Origin: Myroides sp. N17-2
GTDB lineage: Bacteria > Bacteroidota > Bacteroidia > Flavobacteriales > Flavobacteriaceae
Length of the DNA stretch: 64,000 nt
Reading direction: 5' to 3'
NCBI RefSeq assembly: GCF_002286775.1
Contig: NZ_NSGJ01000014.1
Span: forward strand, 47,364-111,363
A program made the position numbers and the translations under genes. Each line of letters starts with the position of its first letter. Within the stretch, counting starts at the first letter, position 1. The notes below the pieces were generated by a model. It saw only the letters and a list, made by a program, of their open reading frames with translations, searched no databases and had not been told where the DNA came from. Below are positions 18,267 to 26,519 of the stretch, in pieces.

Positions 18267-19004
18267 ATGAGGAATTCTATATTTTATTTGATAATTATAC
18301 TATTACCTTTTTTAGGGTATTCTCAAGTAGGGATTGGTACAGTATTACCACAGCATCTTGTACACATAGATGCTAAGGGGAATAATCCTGTAGATAAATT
18401 ACCTAGTATAGAAGAGGGTAAAGATGATTTTGTTGTTACAAAAGAAGGGAATGTTGGGATAGGAGTTGTTAACCCTACATCTAAATTAGAAATAAATGGT
18501 ACTATTCGTATAAAGGATGGAGCCGAAGGGATTGGGAAGATATTGGTTTCTGATAAGAATGGAGTAGGGAAATGGGAAAAGGTAGCTTATGATATTCCAA
18601 CTCTAGTAGGGCAGTTAGAAGGGAATGCGCTTGTTACTTCAAGCAGTGGTGCAGCTAACCAAAGTCATATATTTTCATATTATTATGTTCAGTTGACTAA
18701 AGGAAGATGGGTTGTTAATAGTGGTATTAATCTTAAAATGAACACATCAAAGTGGATACATTCTGTTTTGTCTACTTTAAAAACTGGAAAAGAACAAAAT
18801 GGTTTTAAGTTTACTACTTTGGCAAATACAGGTACGGCTAATGCTGCAAGATTAAAAGTAGGCAATGGAATGTTAATGGGAAGTTCTGTTATAGAGGTAA
18901 CTGCAGAGAATATTACTTTGTATTTATTGATTGAAAAAAGCGGAAGTTGGTCATTTGATCCTGAAGCAGCTCAAAACTATTTTTACGCTAGTCCTATTTT
19001 GTAG
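18267..19004 (+). CDS. Secreted protein, second of three tandem paralogs
   Basis: 245 residues with signal peptide MRNSIFYLIIILLPFLGYSQ. It has the same layout as its neighbours: QVGIGTVLPQHLVHIDAKGNN, DDFVVTKEGNVGIG, SKLEINGTIRIKDGAEG, and a C-terminal domain with RWVVNSGINL and SWSFDPEAAQNYFYASP. It starts 35 nt after the first paralog and shares its transcript. The divergence between copies is high enough for an old duplication. Function unknown. Confidence 0.75.
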   Translation: MRNSIFYLIIILLPFLGYSQVGIGTVLPQHLVHIDAKGNNPVDKLPSIEEGKDDFVVTKEGNVGIGVVNPTSKLEINGTIRIKDGAEGIGKILVSDKNGVGKWEKVAYDIPTLVGQLEGNALVTSSSGAANQSHIFSYYYVQLTKGRWVVNSGINLKMNTSKWIHSVLSTLKTGKEQNGFKFTTLANTGTANAARLKVGNGMLMGSSVIEVTAENITLYLLIEKSGSWSFDPEAAQNYFYASPIL

Positions 19005-19028
19005 TTTGTTTAAATTAATACAGTTACA

Positions 19029-19787
19029 ATGAAAATAAAGATAATAACCTTACTTATAACTCTATACAGCGCTTTTAGTATGGCACAGGTTGGAGTAAAT
19101 AATAAATTGCCTTTACATCCTTTTCACGTTGATGGAAAAGGAAATAACCCCTCTATAGTTAGTCCTTCTTCAGATGAAACTAAGGACGATTTTGTGATAA
19201 CTAAAGAAGGAAATGTCGGAATAGGTGTTTTGAATCCTTCAGTTCGTTTTGAGGTAAATGGAAGTGTGAAGATAACAGATGGAAATCAAGGTACAGATAA
19301 AGTACTTACATCTAATGAAGATGGAGTCGGTACGATTAAAGTATTACCAGAAGCAATACCTGCAGTAGTAGGTGTCTTTACAGGTGCTAATGTTGTGAAT
19401 CCAGCTAATGCTACAGGACATATTTATTCTAATACAAGTATAAAATTAAGAAGGGGAAAGTGGATTGTGACTTGGGGTTTAACTATAGATAATAAAGGAA
19501 CTAATAATTTATGGTTAGAGTCTTGTTTGTCTTCATCTACTATAGCTAGAGCAGAAGTTGGTTTTAACTTTATAGGAGGAACAGTAACTAATAAACCTTC
19601 TATTGGGGCTAACTTACAAGGAAATCCTGATACTAGTAAAGCAAACTTTGATATGGTTATAGGAAGTAGTCTTATAAATGTTACAAGTGATTCTTTGGAT
19701 GTGTTTGTGTTGATTAAAAAAGATGGTAACTGGAGCTTCTCTCCTGGTTCTTGGGAAAACTATATGTATGCCTTACCTATTAAATAA
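19029..19787 (+). CDS. Secreted protein, third of three tandem paralogs
   Basis: 252 residues with signal peptide MKIKIITLLITLYSAFSMAQ. The shared blocks are QVGVNNKLPLHPFHVDGKGNN, DDFVITKEGNVGIG, RFEVNGSVKITDGNQG and a C-terminal WSFSPGSWENYMYALP. It begins 24 nt after the second paralog. The three may build one surface structure or offer antigenic alternatives; that is inference. Confidence 0.75.
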   Translation: MKIKIITLLITLYSAFSMAQVGVNNKLPLHPFHVDGKGNNPSIVSPSSDETKDDFVITKEGNVGIGVLNPSVRFEVNGSVKITDGNQGTDKVLTSNEDGVGTIKVLPEAIPAVVGVFTGANVVNPANATGHIYSNTSIKLRRGKWIVTWGLTIDNKGTNNLWLESCLSSSTIARAEVGFNFIGGTVTNKPSIGANLQGNPDTSKANFDMVIGSSLINVTSDSLDVFVLIKKDGNWSFSPGSWENYMYALPIK

Positions 19788-19813
19788 CTTGCTGCTATAG
19801 ATCTAATCATTTC

Positions 19814-20188
19814 TTAATTTGTATGTATTAGTATATCATTCACCTTATGATTGTAATGATTAGGCGTATAGATTGTAAATATGTTAGGTAACTCAATACT
19901 GCTTAATTCATCGTATATAAAGGCTAAGTTGAGAGAAGGTGGAATACCTAATATTATGATATCATAGGCAATGATAGTAAAAGTGTCATTAATATTTGTC
20001 TTTCCTTTTAAGAATGTAATTCCTCTGTCTTGTATACTAGTCGAAATGGTAGAAATAATCTCATCCCATAGCTCTTCTAAGTAATCAAAACTATTGTGTA
20101 TATCTACTATTTCATAAGAAAACTGTATAGATAAGTCTATCTTTTGCGGGAATGGAATTAACAGATTTTCATTGATAAGTAGGGACAT
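19814..20188 (-). CDS. Hypothetical protein
   Basis: 124 residues with no signal peptide. It begins MSLLINENLLIPFPQKIDLS and ends PNIFTIYTPNHYNHKVNDILIHTN. I recognise no family. A broken relative of its C-terminus lies at 16965-17052, so the gene was duplicated around the paralog cluster. It is convergent to that cluster. Confidence 0.6.
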   Translation of the reverse strand: MSLLINENLLIPFPQKIDLSIQFSYEIVDIHNSFDYLEELWDEIISTISTSIQDRGITFLKGKTNINDTFTIIAYDIIILGIPPSLNLAFIYDELSSIELPNIFTIYTPNHYNHKVNDILIHTN

Positions 20189-20233
20189 AGTCTAGGTAGT
20201 TGATAAAACATAAAGATAATGAATCATAGTTTA

Positions 20234-20264
20234 TTTGTGTATACAGAAGAAGAAAGTATTTTTG
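20234..20264 (+). promoter_or_regulatory. Promoter of the Crp/Fnr-family regulator
   Basis: TTTG (20234-20237), a 19-nt spacer and TATTTTTG (20257-20264) give a full promoter match, with a leader of about 17 nt. Confidence 0.7.
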
Positions 20265-20286
20265 TAGTTCATTTAGCTAGCATCAG

Positions 20287-20859
20287 ATGTTCAAATTATT
20301 ACTTCAACATATCCAAGAAAAAGTAACTCTAACGGATCAAGAAAAGACACAGTTAGAGGAGTACTTTATAGTTAAGAAATTGCGCAAGAGACAATACTTA
20401 TTGCAAGAAGGAGAGGTGTGTAAATATATGGCGTTTATCTCTTCAGGAGTTCTAAAATCTTATGTGATAGATGAGAAGGGCGTAGAAACAATCAACTTCA
20501 TCGGTTGGGAAGGTTGGTGGATGGCAGATTCTTATAGCTTTTACACAGGTGAAAAAGGAATACTAAATATCGAAGCTGTAGAAGATGCGGAACTACTACT
20601 CTTATCCAAGGAGAAGTATGATTTGATGATGATAACTATGCCTGTGATGAGTACGTATTTTAGAATATTATACGAGCGTAGCTTAGCAACTAAAGACAGA
20701 CGCATACTCAGTAATATTGCCTTTAATGCAGAGGAGAAATATACACAAGTATTGACTTGTTATCCAGAGTTAGTGGATCGTATTCCACAGCATTTGTTAG
20801 CCTCTTATCTTGGGCTTACACCTGAAACAGTAAGCCGTATTAAGAATAAAATGAAGTAA
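20287..20859 (+). CDS. Crp/Fnr-family transcriptional regulator
   Basis: The protein has 190 residues: an N-terminal cyclic-nucleotide-binding-like barrel (LRKRQYLLQEGEVCKYMAFISSGVLKSY) and a C-terminal winged helix HLLASYLGLTPETVSRIKNKM. It lacks the N-terminal cysteine cluster of oxygen-sensing Fnr and the cAMP-contact residues of Crp, so the ligand is unknown. The recognition helix has E-x-x-S-R, the pattern that reads TTGAT half-sites in Fnr. Two such sites lie immediately downstream, in front of the reductase gene, which is the likely target. Confidence 0.9.
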   Translation: MFKLLLQHIQEKVTLTDQEKTQLEEYFIVKKLRKRQYLLQEGEVCKYMAFISSGVLKSYVIDEKGVETINFIGWEGWWMADSYSFYTGEKGILNIEAVEDAELLLLSKEKYDLMMITMPVMSTYFRILYERSLATKDRRILSNIAFNAEEKYTQVLTCYPELVDRIPQHLLASYLGLTPETVSRIKNKMK

Positions 20860-20863
20860 TGCC

Positions 20864-20900
20864 TTGATCTAAATCAAGAGAAAGCGTTAATCTATATCAA
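20864..20900 (+). promoter_or_regulatory. Two Fnr-type operator boxes
   Basis: Box 1 is TTGATCTAAATCAA (20864-20877), a perfect TTGAT-N4-ATCAA palindrome. Box 2 is TTAATCTATATCAA (20887-20900), one base off. Centres are 23 nt apart. Relative to the predicted start near 20935 they sit at about -64 and -41.5, the standard activator positions of Crp/Fnr proteins. Confidence 0.65.
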
Positions 20901-20922
20901 TGCGTAGCTACTGTGTCTATTG

Positions 20923-20930
20923 TAATTTTG
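20923..20930 (+). promoter_or_regulatory. -7 element (TAATTTTG) of the reductase gene
   Basis: TAATTTTG matches TAnnTTTG. No good -33 element precedes it, which fits activator dependence. It lies downstream of the longer possible start at 20913, so translation must begin at the ATG at 20949. Confidence 0.6.
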
Positions 20931-20948
20931 TTCTCAAAGAATTTAATT

Positions 20949-22016
20949 ATGAAGAACATAGCATTAGTCGTTGGGGTAACAGGATTAGCAGGTAGTAATT
21001 TGGCTAAAGAGTTAATCACTCAAGGTTGGGGAGTTTATGGATTGGCTAAAAACCCAAAAGAAGTTGTAATGGGAGTAATATCAGTAGCAGCCGATCTATT
21101 AGATAAAGAAGGTTTAATTATAGCCTTAAAAGAGGTTAATCCTACACATGTGTTTTTTACGACATGGATGCGTAAGAATACAGAAGCAGAGAATATAGTA
21201 GTCAATGCGACATTAGTTAGAAACGTCTTAGATGTTTTAGCTCCTAAACAATCAGTAAAGCACGTAGCCTTAGTTACGGGCTTAAAACATTACTTAGGAC
21301 CTTTTGAGTCTTATGTGAATACTGGCGTATTACCTATTACACCAGTTCGTGAAGAACATCCTCGTTTAAATTTAGAGAACTTTTATTATGCACAGGAAGA
21401 CGAAGTGTATCATGCTTCAGTACGTGACGGTTTTACCTGGAGTATACACCGCCCACATACCTTGGTAGGGCATGCAGTAGGTAATCTGATGAATATGGGA
21501 ATTACCTTAGCTGTATATGCTAATATATGTAAAGAGGAGGGACTGGCTATGGTATGGCCGGGTTCAGAAGCGCAGTGGAATGGGATATCTGATGTAACGG
21601 ACGCAACTGTATTAGCCAAACAATTAATCTGGGCATCAACAACAGATACTGCCAAGAACCAAGCGTTTAATGTGACTAATGGAGATGTGTTTAGATGGAA
21701 GTGGCTGTGGGAAGAAATAGCCAACTACTTTAATGTACCATTCGAAGGGTATAATGGAAGCATAAAACCTCTTGAACCACATCTATTAACCAAAGCTGAA
21801 GTATGGCAACGTATTATAGATAACAATGAGCTACAAGCCATTCCATTAACTAAATTAGTTTCTCCTTGGCATACGGATGCAGATCTCGGACGTCCAATAG
21901 AAGTATTAACAGATATGTCTAAAAGTAGAAAGCTTGGCTTTAGCGAATATAAAAGCACAATAGATTCGTTTATAGATCTGTTTGAAAGATTAAGAGAAGA
22001 AAAACTGATACCTTAA
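20949..22016 (+). CDS. NAD(P)-dependent reductase, PRISE-like SDR
   Basis: The protein has 355 residues. The N-terminal Rossmann fold is ALVVGVTGLAGSNLAKEL. TGLKHYLGPFESY (Lys113) and NFYYAQEDEVY (Tyr146/147) match the catalytic Lys and Tyr motifs of the PRISE family (progesterone 5-beta-reductase/iridoid synthase-like), which reduce enone double bonds. WSIHRPHTLVGHAVGN also fits. The bacterial substrate is unknown. A GTG 12 codons upstream is rejected because it lies before the promoter element. The gene appears to be controlled by the adjacent Crp/Fnr regulator through two operator boxes. Confidence 0.82.
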   Translation: MKNIALVVGVTGLAGSNLAKELITQGWGVYGLAKNPKEVVMGVISVAADLLDKEGLIIALKEVNPTHVFFTTWMRKNTEAENIVVNATLVRNVLDVLAPKQSVKHVALVTGLKHYLGPFESYVNTGVLPITPVREEHPRLNLENFYYAQEDEVYHASVRDGFTWSIHRPHTLVGHAVGNLMNMGITLAVYANICKEEGLAMVWPGSEAQWNGISDVTDATVLAKQLIWASTTDTAKNQAFNVTNGDVFRWKWLWEEIANYFNVPFEGYNGSIKPLEPHLLTKAEVWQRIIDNNELQAIPLTKLVSPWHTDADLGRPIEVLTDMSKSRKLGFSEYKSTIDSFIDLFERLREEKLIP

Positions 22017-22020
22017 TAAT

Positions 22021-22174
22021 ACCTTAAATCTGCAACTACCATTTACTGCGAATAAATTCTACTTCGCATAGCTTCAATTAGCTCTAAAAGCACACTACAG
22101 TGTGCATTAATCTCTAATTTTACTCTGTTTTGTATAATTTATTCTCGTTTAAACGTTATCTGCAGATTTAAGGT
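22021..22174. repeat. MITE-like palindromic element, family A copy 2 (best preserved)
   Basis: 154 nt with perfect 14-bp terminal inverted repeats ACCTTAAATCTGCA / TGCAGATTTAAGGT and a central CACACTACAGTGTG. TA flanks both sides if the element is taken to begin at CCTT. It lies 4 nt after the reductase stop codon and may serve as its 3' end. Confidence 0.85.
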
Positions 22175-22343
22175 AGTAGAATAAAGTAGAATTACATTCT
22201 GCTTTATTAGTTTTAGTTATTTTAGGGCAAGAGTGCTTTTTTCATTAAACTGGACTATCTCTATTGGCAATTATAGTTGTAATTTTGTGGTAACTAAATA
22301 TAAGAATACTTGAGTAAATCTACTTAGGTATTTGACTATCATT

Positions 22344-23195
22344 ATGAATACAATAGAACCACATATAATATCAATACAGAGTACAGTATCTACAGGATAT
22401 GTAGGGAATAATTCAGCGAGCTTTGCTATCCAGCTTCACGGTATTAACTGTGTAGCGATACCTACGATATTATTATCAAGTCATACAGATAAGCCTGTAT
22501 ATTATGGCGAAGCCGTAAGTAAGGAGTTGTTTAATAAACTTGCTCAAGGCGTACTAGAAATAGAAACTGCTAAACTGACGCAATACGCAATAAGTGGTTA
22601 TTTAAAAAGCCAAGAAATCATAGATGCTACAGCTCTACTTATTCAAGAGCTGAAGAAGCAGAATAACATTACATATATCTATGACCCTGTTTTTGGGGAT
22701 ACACGTACAGATGGTTTGTACATCCCTAAGGAGCAAGCAGATTACTCGATGGAGAAGTTACTACCATTGAGTGATATTCTTACGCCTAATCACTTTGAGT
22801 TAGAGTATCTTTTAGGAAGTAAGATTGCAAATGAGAGAGAATTGATAGATGCAGTGAAATCTCATCCTTTATTATCAAAGAAGCAGATAGTATTAACCAC
22901 GGCAGAGCTATCTGAGAATGTGAATCATCAGGTGGAGGTAATCTTAATAGATAAGGGTGTTCTGACGCACTTCTATTCAGAGAATATCCCTGTAGAAGTA
23001 GTGGGTACAGGAGACTTGTTTACAGGAGTACTATCAGCTCAGTTGACTTTGGGGCAATCATTATCTGAAGCGATACAAGTTAGTATGAACTTCTTGTCGA
23101 CTGTTCTAAAGTATGTATATACTCAAGGATTAAAAGAGATGAATGCGATGGCGATATTACAGGCACAAGGGGTATTAAACAAGAAAGAGGAATAA
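22344..23195 (+). CDS. pdxY: Pyridoxal kinase, PdxY-like
   Basis: The protein has 283 residues from MNTIEPHIISIQSTVSTGYVGN. It is a ribokinase-fold enzyme phosphorylating pyridoxal to PLP in vitamin B6 salvage. Signatures are STVSTGYVGNNSA for the substrate site, YDPVFGD for the anion/metal region, LTPNHFELEYLLG, and VVGTGDLFTGVLSAQL with the catalytic Asp. The frame opens four codons earlier at a TTG, but the ATG is preferred. It is a lone gene with a TAATTTTG -7 match at 22280-22287. Confidence 0.9.
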   Translation: MNTIEPHIISIQSTVSTGYVGNNSASFAIQLHGINCVAIPTILLSSHTDKPVYYGEAVSKELFNKLAQGVLEIETAKLTQYAISGYLKSQEIIDATALLIQELKKQNNITYIYDPVFGDTRTDGLYIPKEQADYSMEKLLPLSDILTPNHFELEYLLGSKIANERELIDAVKSHPLLSKKQIVLTTAELSENVNHQVEVILIDKGVLTHFYSENIPVEVVGTGDLFTGVLSAQLTLGQSLSEAIQVSMNFLSTVLKYVYTQGLKEMNAMAILQAQGVLNKKEE

Positions 23196-23242
23196 CGCTG
23201 AGGTACTCTACTGTTATTGTCAATTAAATAAATGAATAGGAG

Positions 23243-23773
23243 ATGAACATCCAAATAAGAGAAGAACTACCAAAAGATCACAAAGCAGTTTTTGAGTTAA
23301 TAGAAAAAGCTTTTGAGACAGAAGAATTAAGTGATCACAGAGAACAGTTTTTAGTAGAACGCTTGAGACTGTCAGATGCTTTTGTTCCTGAATTGTCATT
23401 AGTTTATGAACAGGATGGAGTAGTTGTAGGCTATATTCTACTGACAAAGTTAAAGATAGTGAATGCAACTGATACCTATGAGTCACTTGCCTTAGCCCCT
23501 GTAGCTGTTTTGCCAACTTACCAAGGTAAAGGTATCGGAGGAGCATTGATAACAGAGGCACATAAACGTGCTAAAGCATTAGGACATACTTCAGTGGTGC
23601 TTTTAGGACACGCAGATTATTATCCTAAGTTTGGGTATAAACAAACGAAGTATTATAATATCAGCTTGCCATTTGATGTACCAGATGAGAATTGTATGGC
23701 TTGTGAATTAATACCTGATGGACTAAAAGGAATTAACGGAATAGTGGAGTATCCAGAGGCTTTTATGGAATAA
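23243..23773 (+). CDS. GNAT-family N-acetyltransferase (YhbS-like)
   Basis: The protein has 176 residues. The acetyl-CoA motif is LPTYQGKGIGGALITEAHKRA, followed by VVLLGHADYYPKFGYKQ, the layout of YhbS-type acetyltransferases. The GGAG-type site ATAGGAG directly before the ATG is close to a Shine-Dalgarno sequence. Substrate unknown. It is convergent with another GNAT gene and they share a terminator. Confidence 0.85.
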   Translation: MNIQIREELPKDHKAVFELIEKAFETEELSDHREQFLVERLRLSDAFVPELSLVYEQDGVVVGYILLTKLKIVNATDTYESLALAPVAVLPTYQGKGIGGALITEAHKRAKALGHTSVVLLGHADYYPKFGYKQTKYYNISLPFDVPDENCMACELIPDGLKGINGIVEYPEAFME

Positions 23774-23780
23774 TATAATA

Positions 23781-23812
23781 GAGGAGTATTTCAGGTGAGA
23801 TACTCCTCTATT
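23781..23812. terminator. Shared terminator between two convergent GNAT genes
   Basis: A GAGGAGTAT/ATACTCCTC stem with a 10-nt loop is followed by a T-rich run on the plus strand and A-rich sequence before it. Confidence 0.7.
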
Positions 23813-23822
23813 TATTTTTGTA

Positions 23823-24746
23823 TTAAGTATGAGATAGCGAAGCTATCATTTTTTGTTTGTCAGCGAATAAGTGTATTAATTCTTTCGTTGCCATTAGCGT
23901 GATATCCTCTTCTTCTTTGTATAGGCTATAAGTTGCTTTTTCTGTTTCGGGTGAAAAAGCGAAGTAGACTTTTTTTGTATCTTCCGAACAACAAACATTC
24001 ACTATCTCGTCAAGCTGTCTTAGAGTATGGTTCTTTTGATAAATGGCATAGATAGTGACGCTGTCTTCTTCTTGTTGATAGATAACTACAGTTTCTAAAT
24101 CAGTGCTATAGTATACCGAGTCTTTAAACCCAAAGTCTAGATTAGCATAACAGTAGAAGAAGGTTAATCCCGTATTAGCTGTATTTAATGTATTATAGGT
24201 GTAGCCGTTCTCTACATAGTCTTGAAACAAGGCAAGTGATACAGGGTTGTCTAAATCTAATTTCTCTAAAAGAGATGTGTTAGGTACTTGAATATTAGCA
24301 TTCCATGTGGCTTGATATTCTTCTATGGCAGTATATCCAAACTTAGGATAGAAGTCTAATACGGTATCATTAGCAAATAGAAAGTAACCTGATAATATAC
24401 TCTTGTACTCTGTTTCAATATACTCTAATAAGAATCTTGAAAGTCCTTTGTGTTGGTAGTCTGGATCCGTCATCACAGTGCCTAATTGCCCTATCTTTAC
24501 GGTTTGATTTGCTATCGTCGTTTCAAATATGCTTAAGGTAATATGTGACACAATCCTTTCTTCTTGAAACAGCGAAAAAATAATACAATCCTCTCCCCAA
24601 TATCCCGATTGGTAGAAGTTCTCAAAGTCAAATTCCCACACCTCATTAGTCAGTCTATTAAACTCTTTTCGCAAGTTTTCGCTTTCTTGGTATCCGATAT
24701 GTAAGGTATACGTATTGTCTTTTATTTGTACTGATTTACTTGTCAT
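23823..24746 (-). CDS. GNAT-family N-acetyltransferase, two-domain
   Basis: The protein has 307 residues. The N-terminal half is a GNAT fold with TVMTDPDYQHKGLSRFLLEYIE and the FYPKFGY motif. The C-terminal ~150 residues look like a second, degenerate GNAT or sterol-carrier-like region, as in the Eis-type larger acetyltransferases. Substrate unknown. It diverges from the AraC gene, with 122 nt between the two starts. Confidence 0.8.
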   Translation of the reverse strand: MTSKSVQIKDNTYTLHIGYQESENLRKEFNRLTNEVWEFDFENFYQSGYWGEDCIIFSLFQEERIVSHITLSIFETTIANQTVKIGQLGTVMTDPDYQHKGLSRFLLEYIETEYKSILSGYFLFANDTVLDFYPKFGYTAIEEYQATWNANIQVPNTSLLEKLDLDNPVSLALFQDYVENGYTYNTLNTANTGLTFFYCYANLDFGFKDSVYYSTDLETVVIYQQEEDSVTIYAIYQKNHTLRQLDEIVNVCCSEDTKKVYFAFSPETEKATYSLYKEEEDITLMATKELIHLFADKQKMIASLSHT

Positions 24747-24868
24747 AACATTTGTTTATTTATTGCAAAGTTCTGTATAATAGCATTATTTTGTATTTAC
24801 AGTATTGTTTTATTAATGTGCAATAGGTTGTTTTTAATGTTAACTTTGTATTATTAAATAAGGTAAAT

Positions 24869-25690
24869 ATGGCAGAGTTTATTCCTATCGAAGTTATGGT
24901 GTCAGATAGCATTGTTCCCAATGCTTTTCTGACCAAAGAATATACCGAGAAGGGTATATTACTCTCTTATTGTTTAGAGGGAAATACCGCTATAAAGGTA
25001 AATAACGGAGTAGAAGAATTCCGATCGGGGTCATTGCTTACCATATTTCCACAGCGTATATTTTCTATTCCTGCTTCTGAAAGGAAGGGGAAGTATTTAT
25101 GTGTGTTATTCTACTTTGACGTAATTAAAGATCTTGTTTTACCTACTAATTATCAGTTTTTAAACGAACTAGTACGTCATCCTATTGTTCATTTATCAGC
25201 AGGTAACCAACAGGTTTTTAAAGATTATTTTTACTTGTTATTAGAGAATCTTCAGTATGCTAACTCTGTGTTTCACAGTGATGCGATGAAGTATGTGCTG
25301 TATTCATTAATAGCGCATATTAATCGATTTTATGAGCAAGATGAGGTAAACTTAAAACCAAGTTCTAAAAAAGAGACTACAATATTTAGATTGTACAACT
25401 TAGTACATCAACACTATCTGACAGAACGCACTGTTCACTACTACGCAGACCAGTTAAAACTAACGCCAAAATACCTAACGACATTAGTTCGAAAACAGAC
25501 TGGAAAGACTGTATCTGTTATTATAAATGAGTTAGTCATCACTCAAGCTCAATCGTATTTAATAGCTACAGATAAGCCAATTTACTTGATCGCTGAGGAG
25601 CTTCAGTTTCTTGATGCGACAAGTTTTTGTCGCTATTTTAAGAAGCATAGTGGGCAGTCACCCTTAGTTTATCGTCAAGCGCATTTATAA
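24869..25690 (+). CDS. AraC-family transcriptional regulator
   Basis: The protein has 273 residues. A cupin-like N-terminal sensor domain (~1-165) is followed by a double helix-turn-helix DNA-binding domain: TERTVHYYADQLKLTPKYLTTLVRKQTGKTV and PIYLIAEELQFLDATSFCRYFKKHSGQSPLVYRQ. It is divergent from the larger GNAT gene and may regulate it. TAACTTTG at 24841-24848 is its -7 element. Ligand unknown. Confidence 0.92.
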   Translation: MAEFIPIEVMVSDSIVPNAFLTKEYTEKGILLSYCLEGNTAIKVNNGVEEFRSGSLLTIFPQRIFSIPASERKGKYLCVLFYFDVIKDLVLPTNYQFLNELVRHPIVHLSAGNQQVFKDYFYLLLENLQYANSVFHSDAMKYVLYSLIAHINRFYEQDEVNLKPSSKKETTIFRLYNLVHQHYLTERTVHYYADQLKLTPKYLTTLVRKQTGKTVSVIINELVITQAQSYLIATDKPIYLIAEELQFLDATSFCRYFKKHSGQSPLVYRQAHL

Positions 25691-25789
25691 TTCCCATTTT
25701 TTAATTAGTATCACGTACTCTCTAAGGTTGATTTTTCTTTAGAAAGCGAATAGCTGTGTACAGATTAAAGCTAATTAATTATCCTATTA

Positions 25790-25945
25790 AACCCAAAATC
25801 AGCATTAGCCAAATACTACAAAGCAATTCTACTTCATAGGTCTTTCATTAGCGCTATAACCATACTATAGTATGCTGAAATCACTAATTCAGACCTATTT
25901 TGTATAATTACTTTTCGCTTATCTGTCTATCGCTGATTTTGGGTT
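25790..25945. repeat. MITE-like palindromic element, family B copy 2 (best preserved)
   Basis: 156 nt with perfect 14-bp terminal inverted repeats AACCCAAAATCAGC / GCTGATTTTGGGTT. Inside are a second paired arm (ATAGGTCT / AGACCTAT) and the central palindrome CATACTATAGTATG, so one strand folds as a branched hairpin. It lies 100 nt after the AraC gene. Confidence 0.85.
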
Positions 25946-26485
25946 AAACTTTGTTAACAGTAATCTTTTAAGATAGTTGTGAAGAACTGTATACTGCCAA
26001 GAGTTATAACAGGTAGGGAGTAGACGGAGAATAAGTGGAGAATAACGGGAGTATAAAAGGAGATTTCTTGGGCAAAGAGGTCTTTTCCCCCACTATTCAC
26101 TGCTTATTGTCCTTGTATTGTCCAACAAGCCGCGCATAAGCCTTGTAAATACTGGGCTAAAGACGTGTATTATGGTTTTAGATGCTTTTGCTTTTATTAT
26201 ATTAATCTGTTGATTATTATCTTGTTATATTTTTAACGGGTAGGATTTTGACTTAAAAAATGAGTTGTTTTTTTTAGGTTTTGACAAAAAAAAGTAAAAA
26301 CAAGCTGTTCATTTGAAAAAAATGAGCCTATTTTGAAAAAATAGAAGATAGATCAGGTCTTTTTTAGAGGAATAATAAAAAAGTGCTAGTGATTTATTTA
26401 GAACAAAATAGCTATTACTTTTTGTTAGTTAAATATTAGATTGTTATAAATTTTAGCAAAATCAGCTTGGACTCATTCCTTGTTA
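25946..26485. other. Intergenic region without recognised gene
   Basis: It begins with a purine-rich tract of repeated GGAGAATAA-like words (26016-26065) and a more GC-rich patch (26085-26160), then turns very AT-rich. I see no ORF or RNA I can support. Confidence 0.5.
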
Positions 26486-26514
26486 TTGGTATGAAAGGAA
26501 TTATAGTATCTTTG
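26486..26514 (+). promoter_or_regulatory. Promoter with start point at the next ATG
   Basis: TTG (26486-26488), an 18-nt spacer and TATCTTTG (26507-26514) stand only 5 nt before the start codon at 26520, so the transcript should begin at or within 2 nt of the ATG (leaderless). Confidence 0.65.
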
Positions 26515-26519
26515 GTAAT

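Noticed and set aside
23220..23561. 113-codon minus-strand frame with long Leu-rich runs
   Set aside because: It is the antisense of the GNAT gene at 23243-23773, with no start signals or domain.
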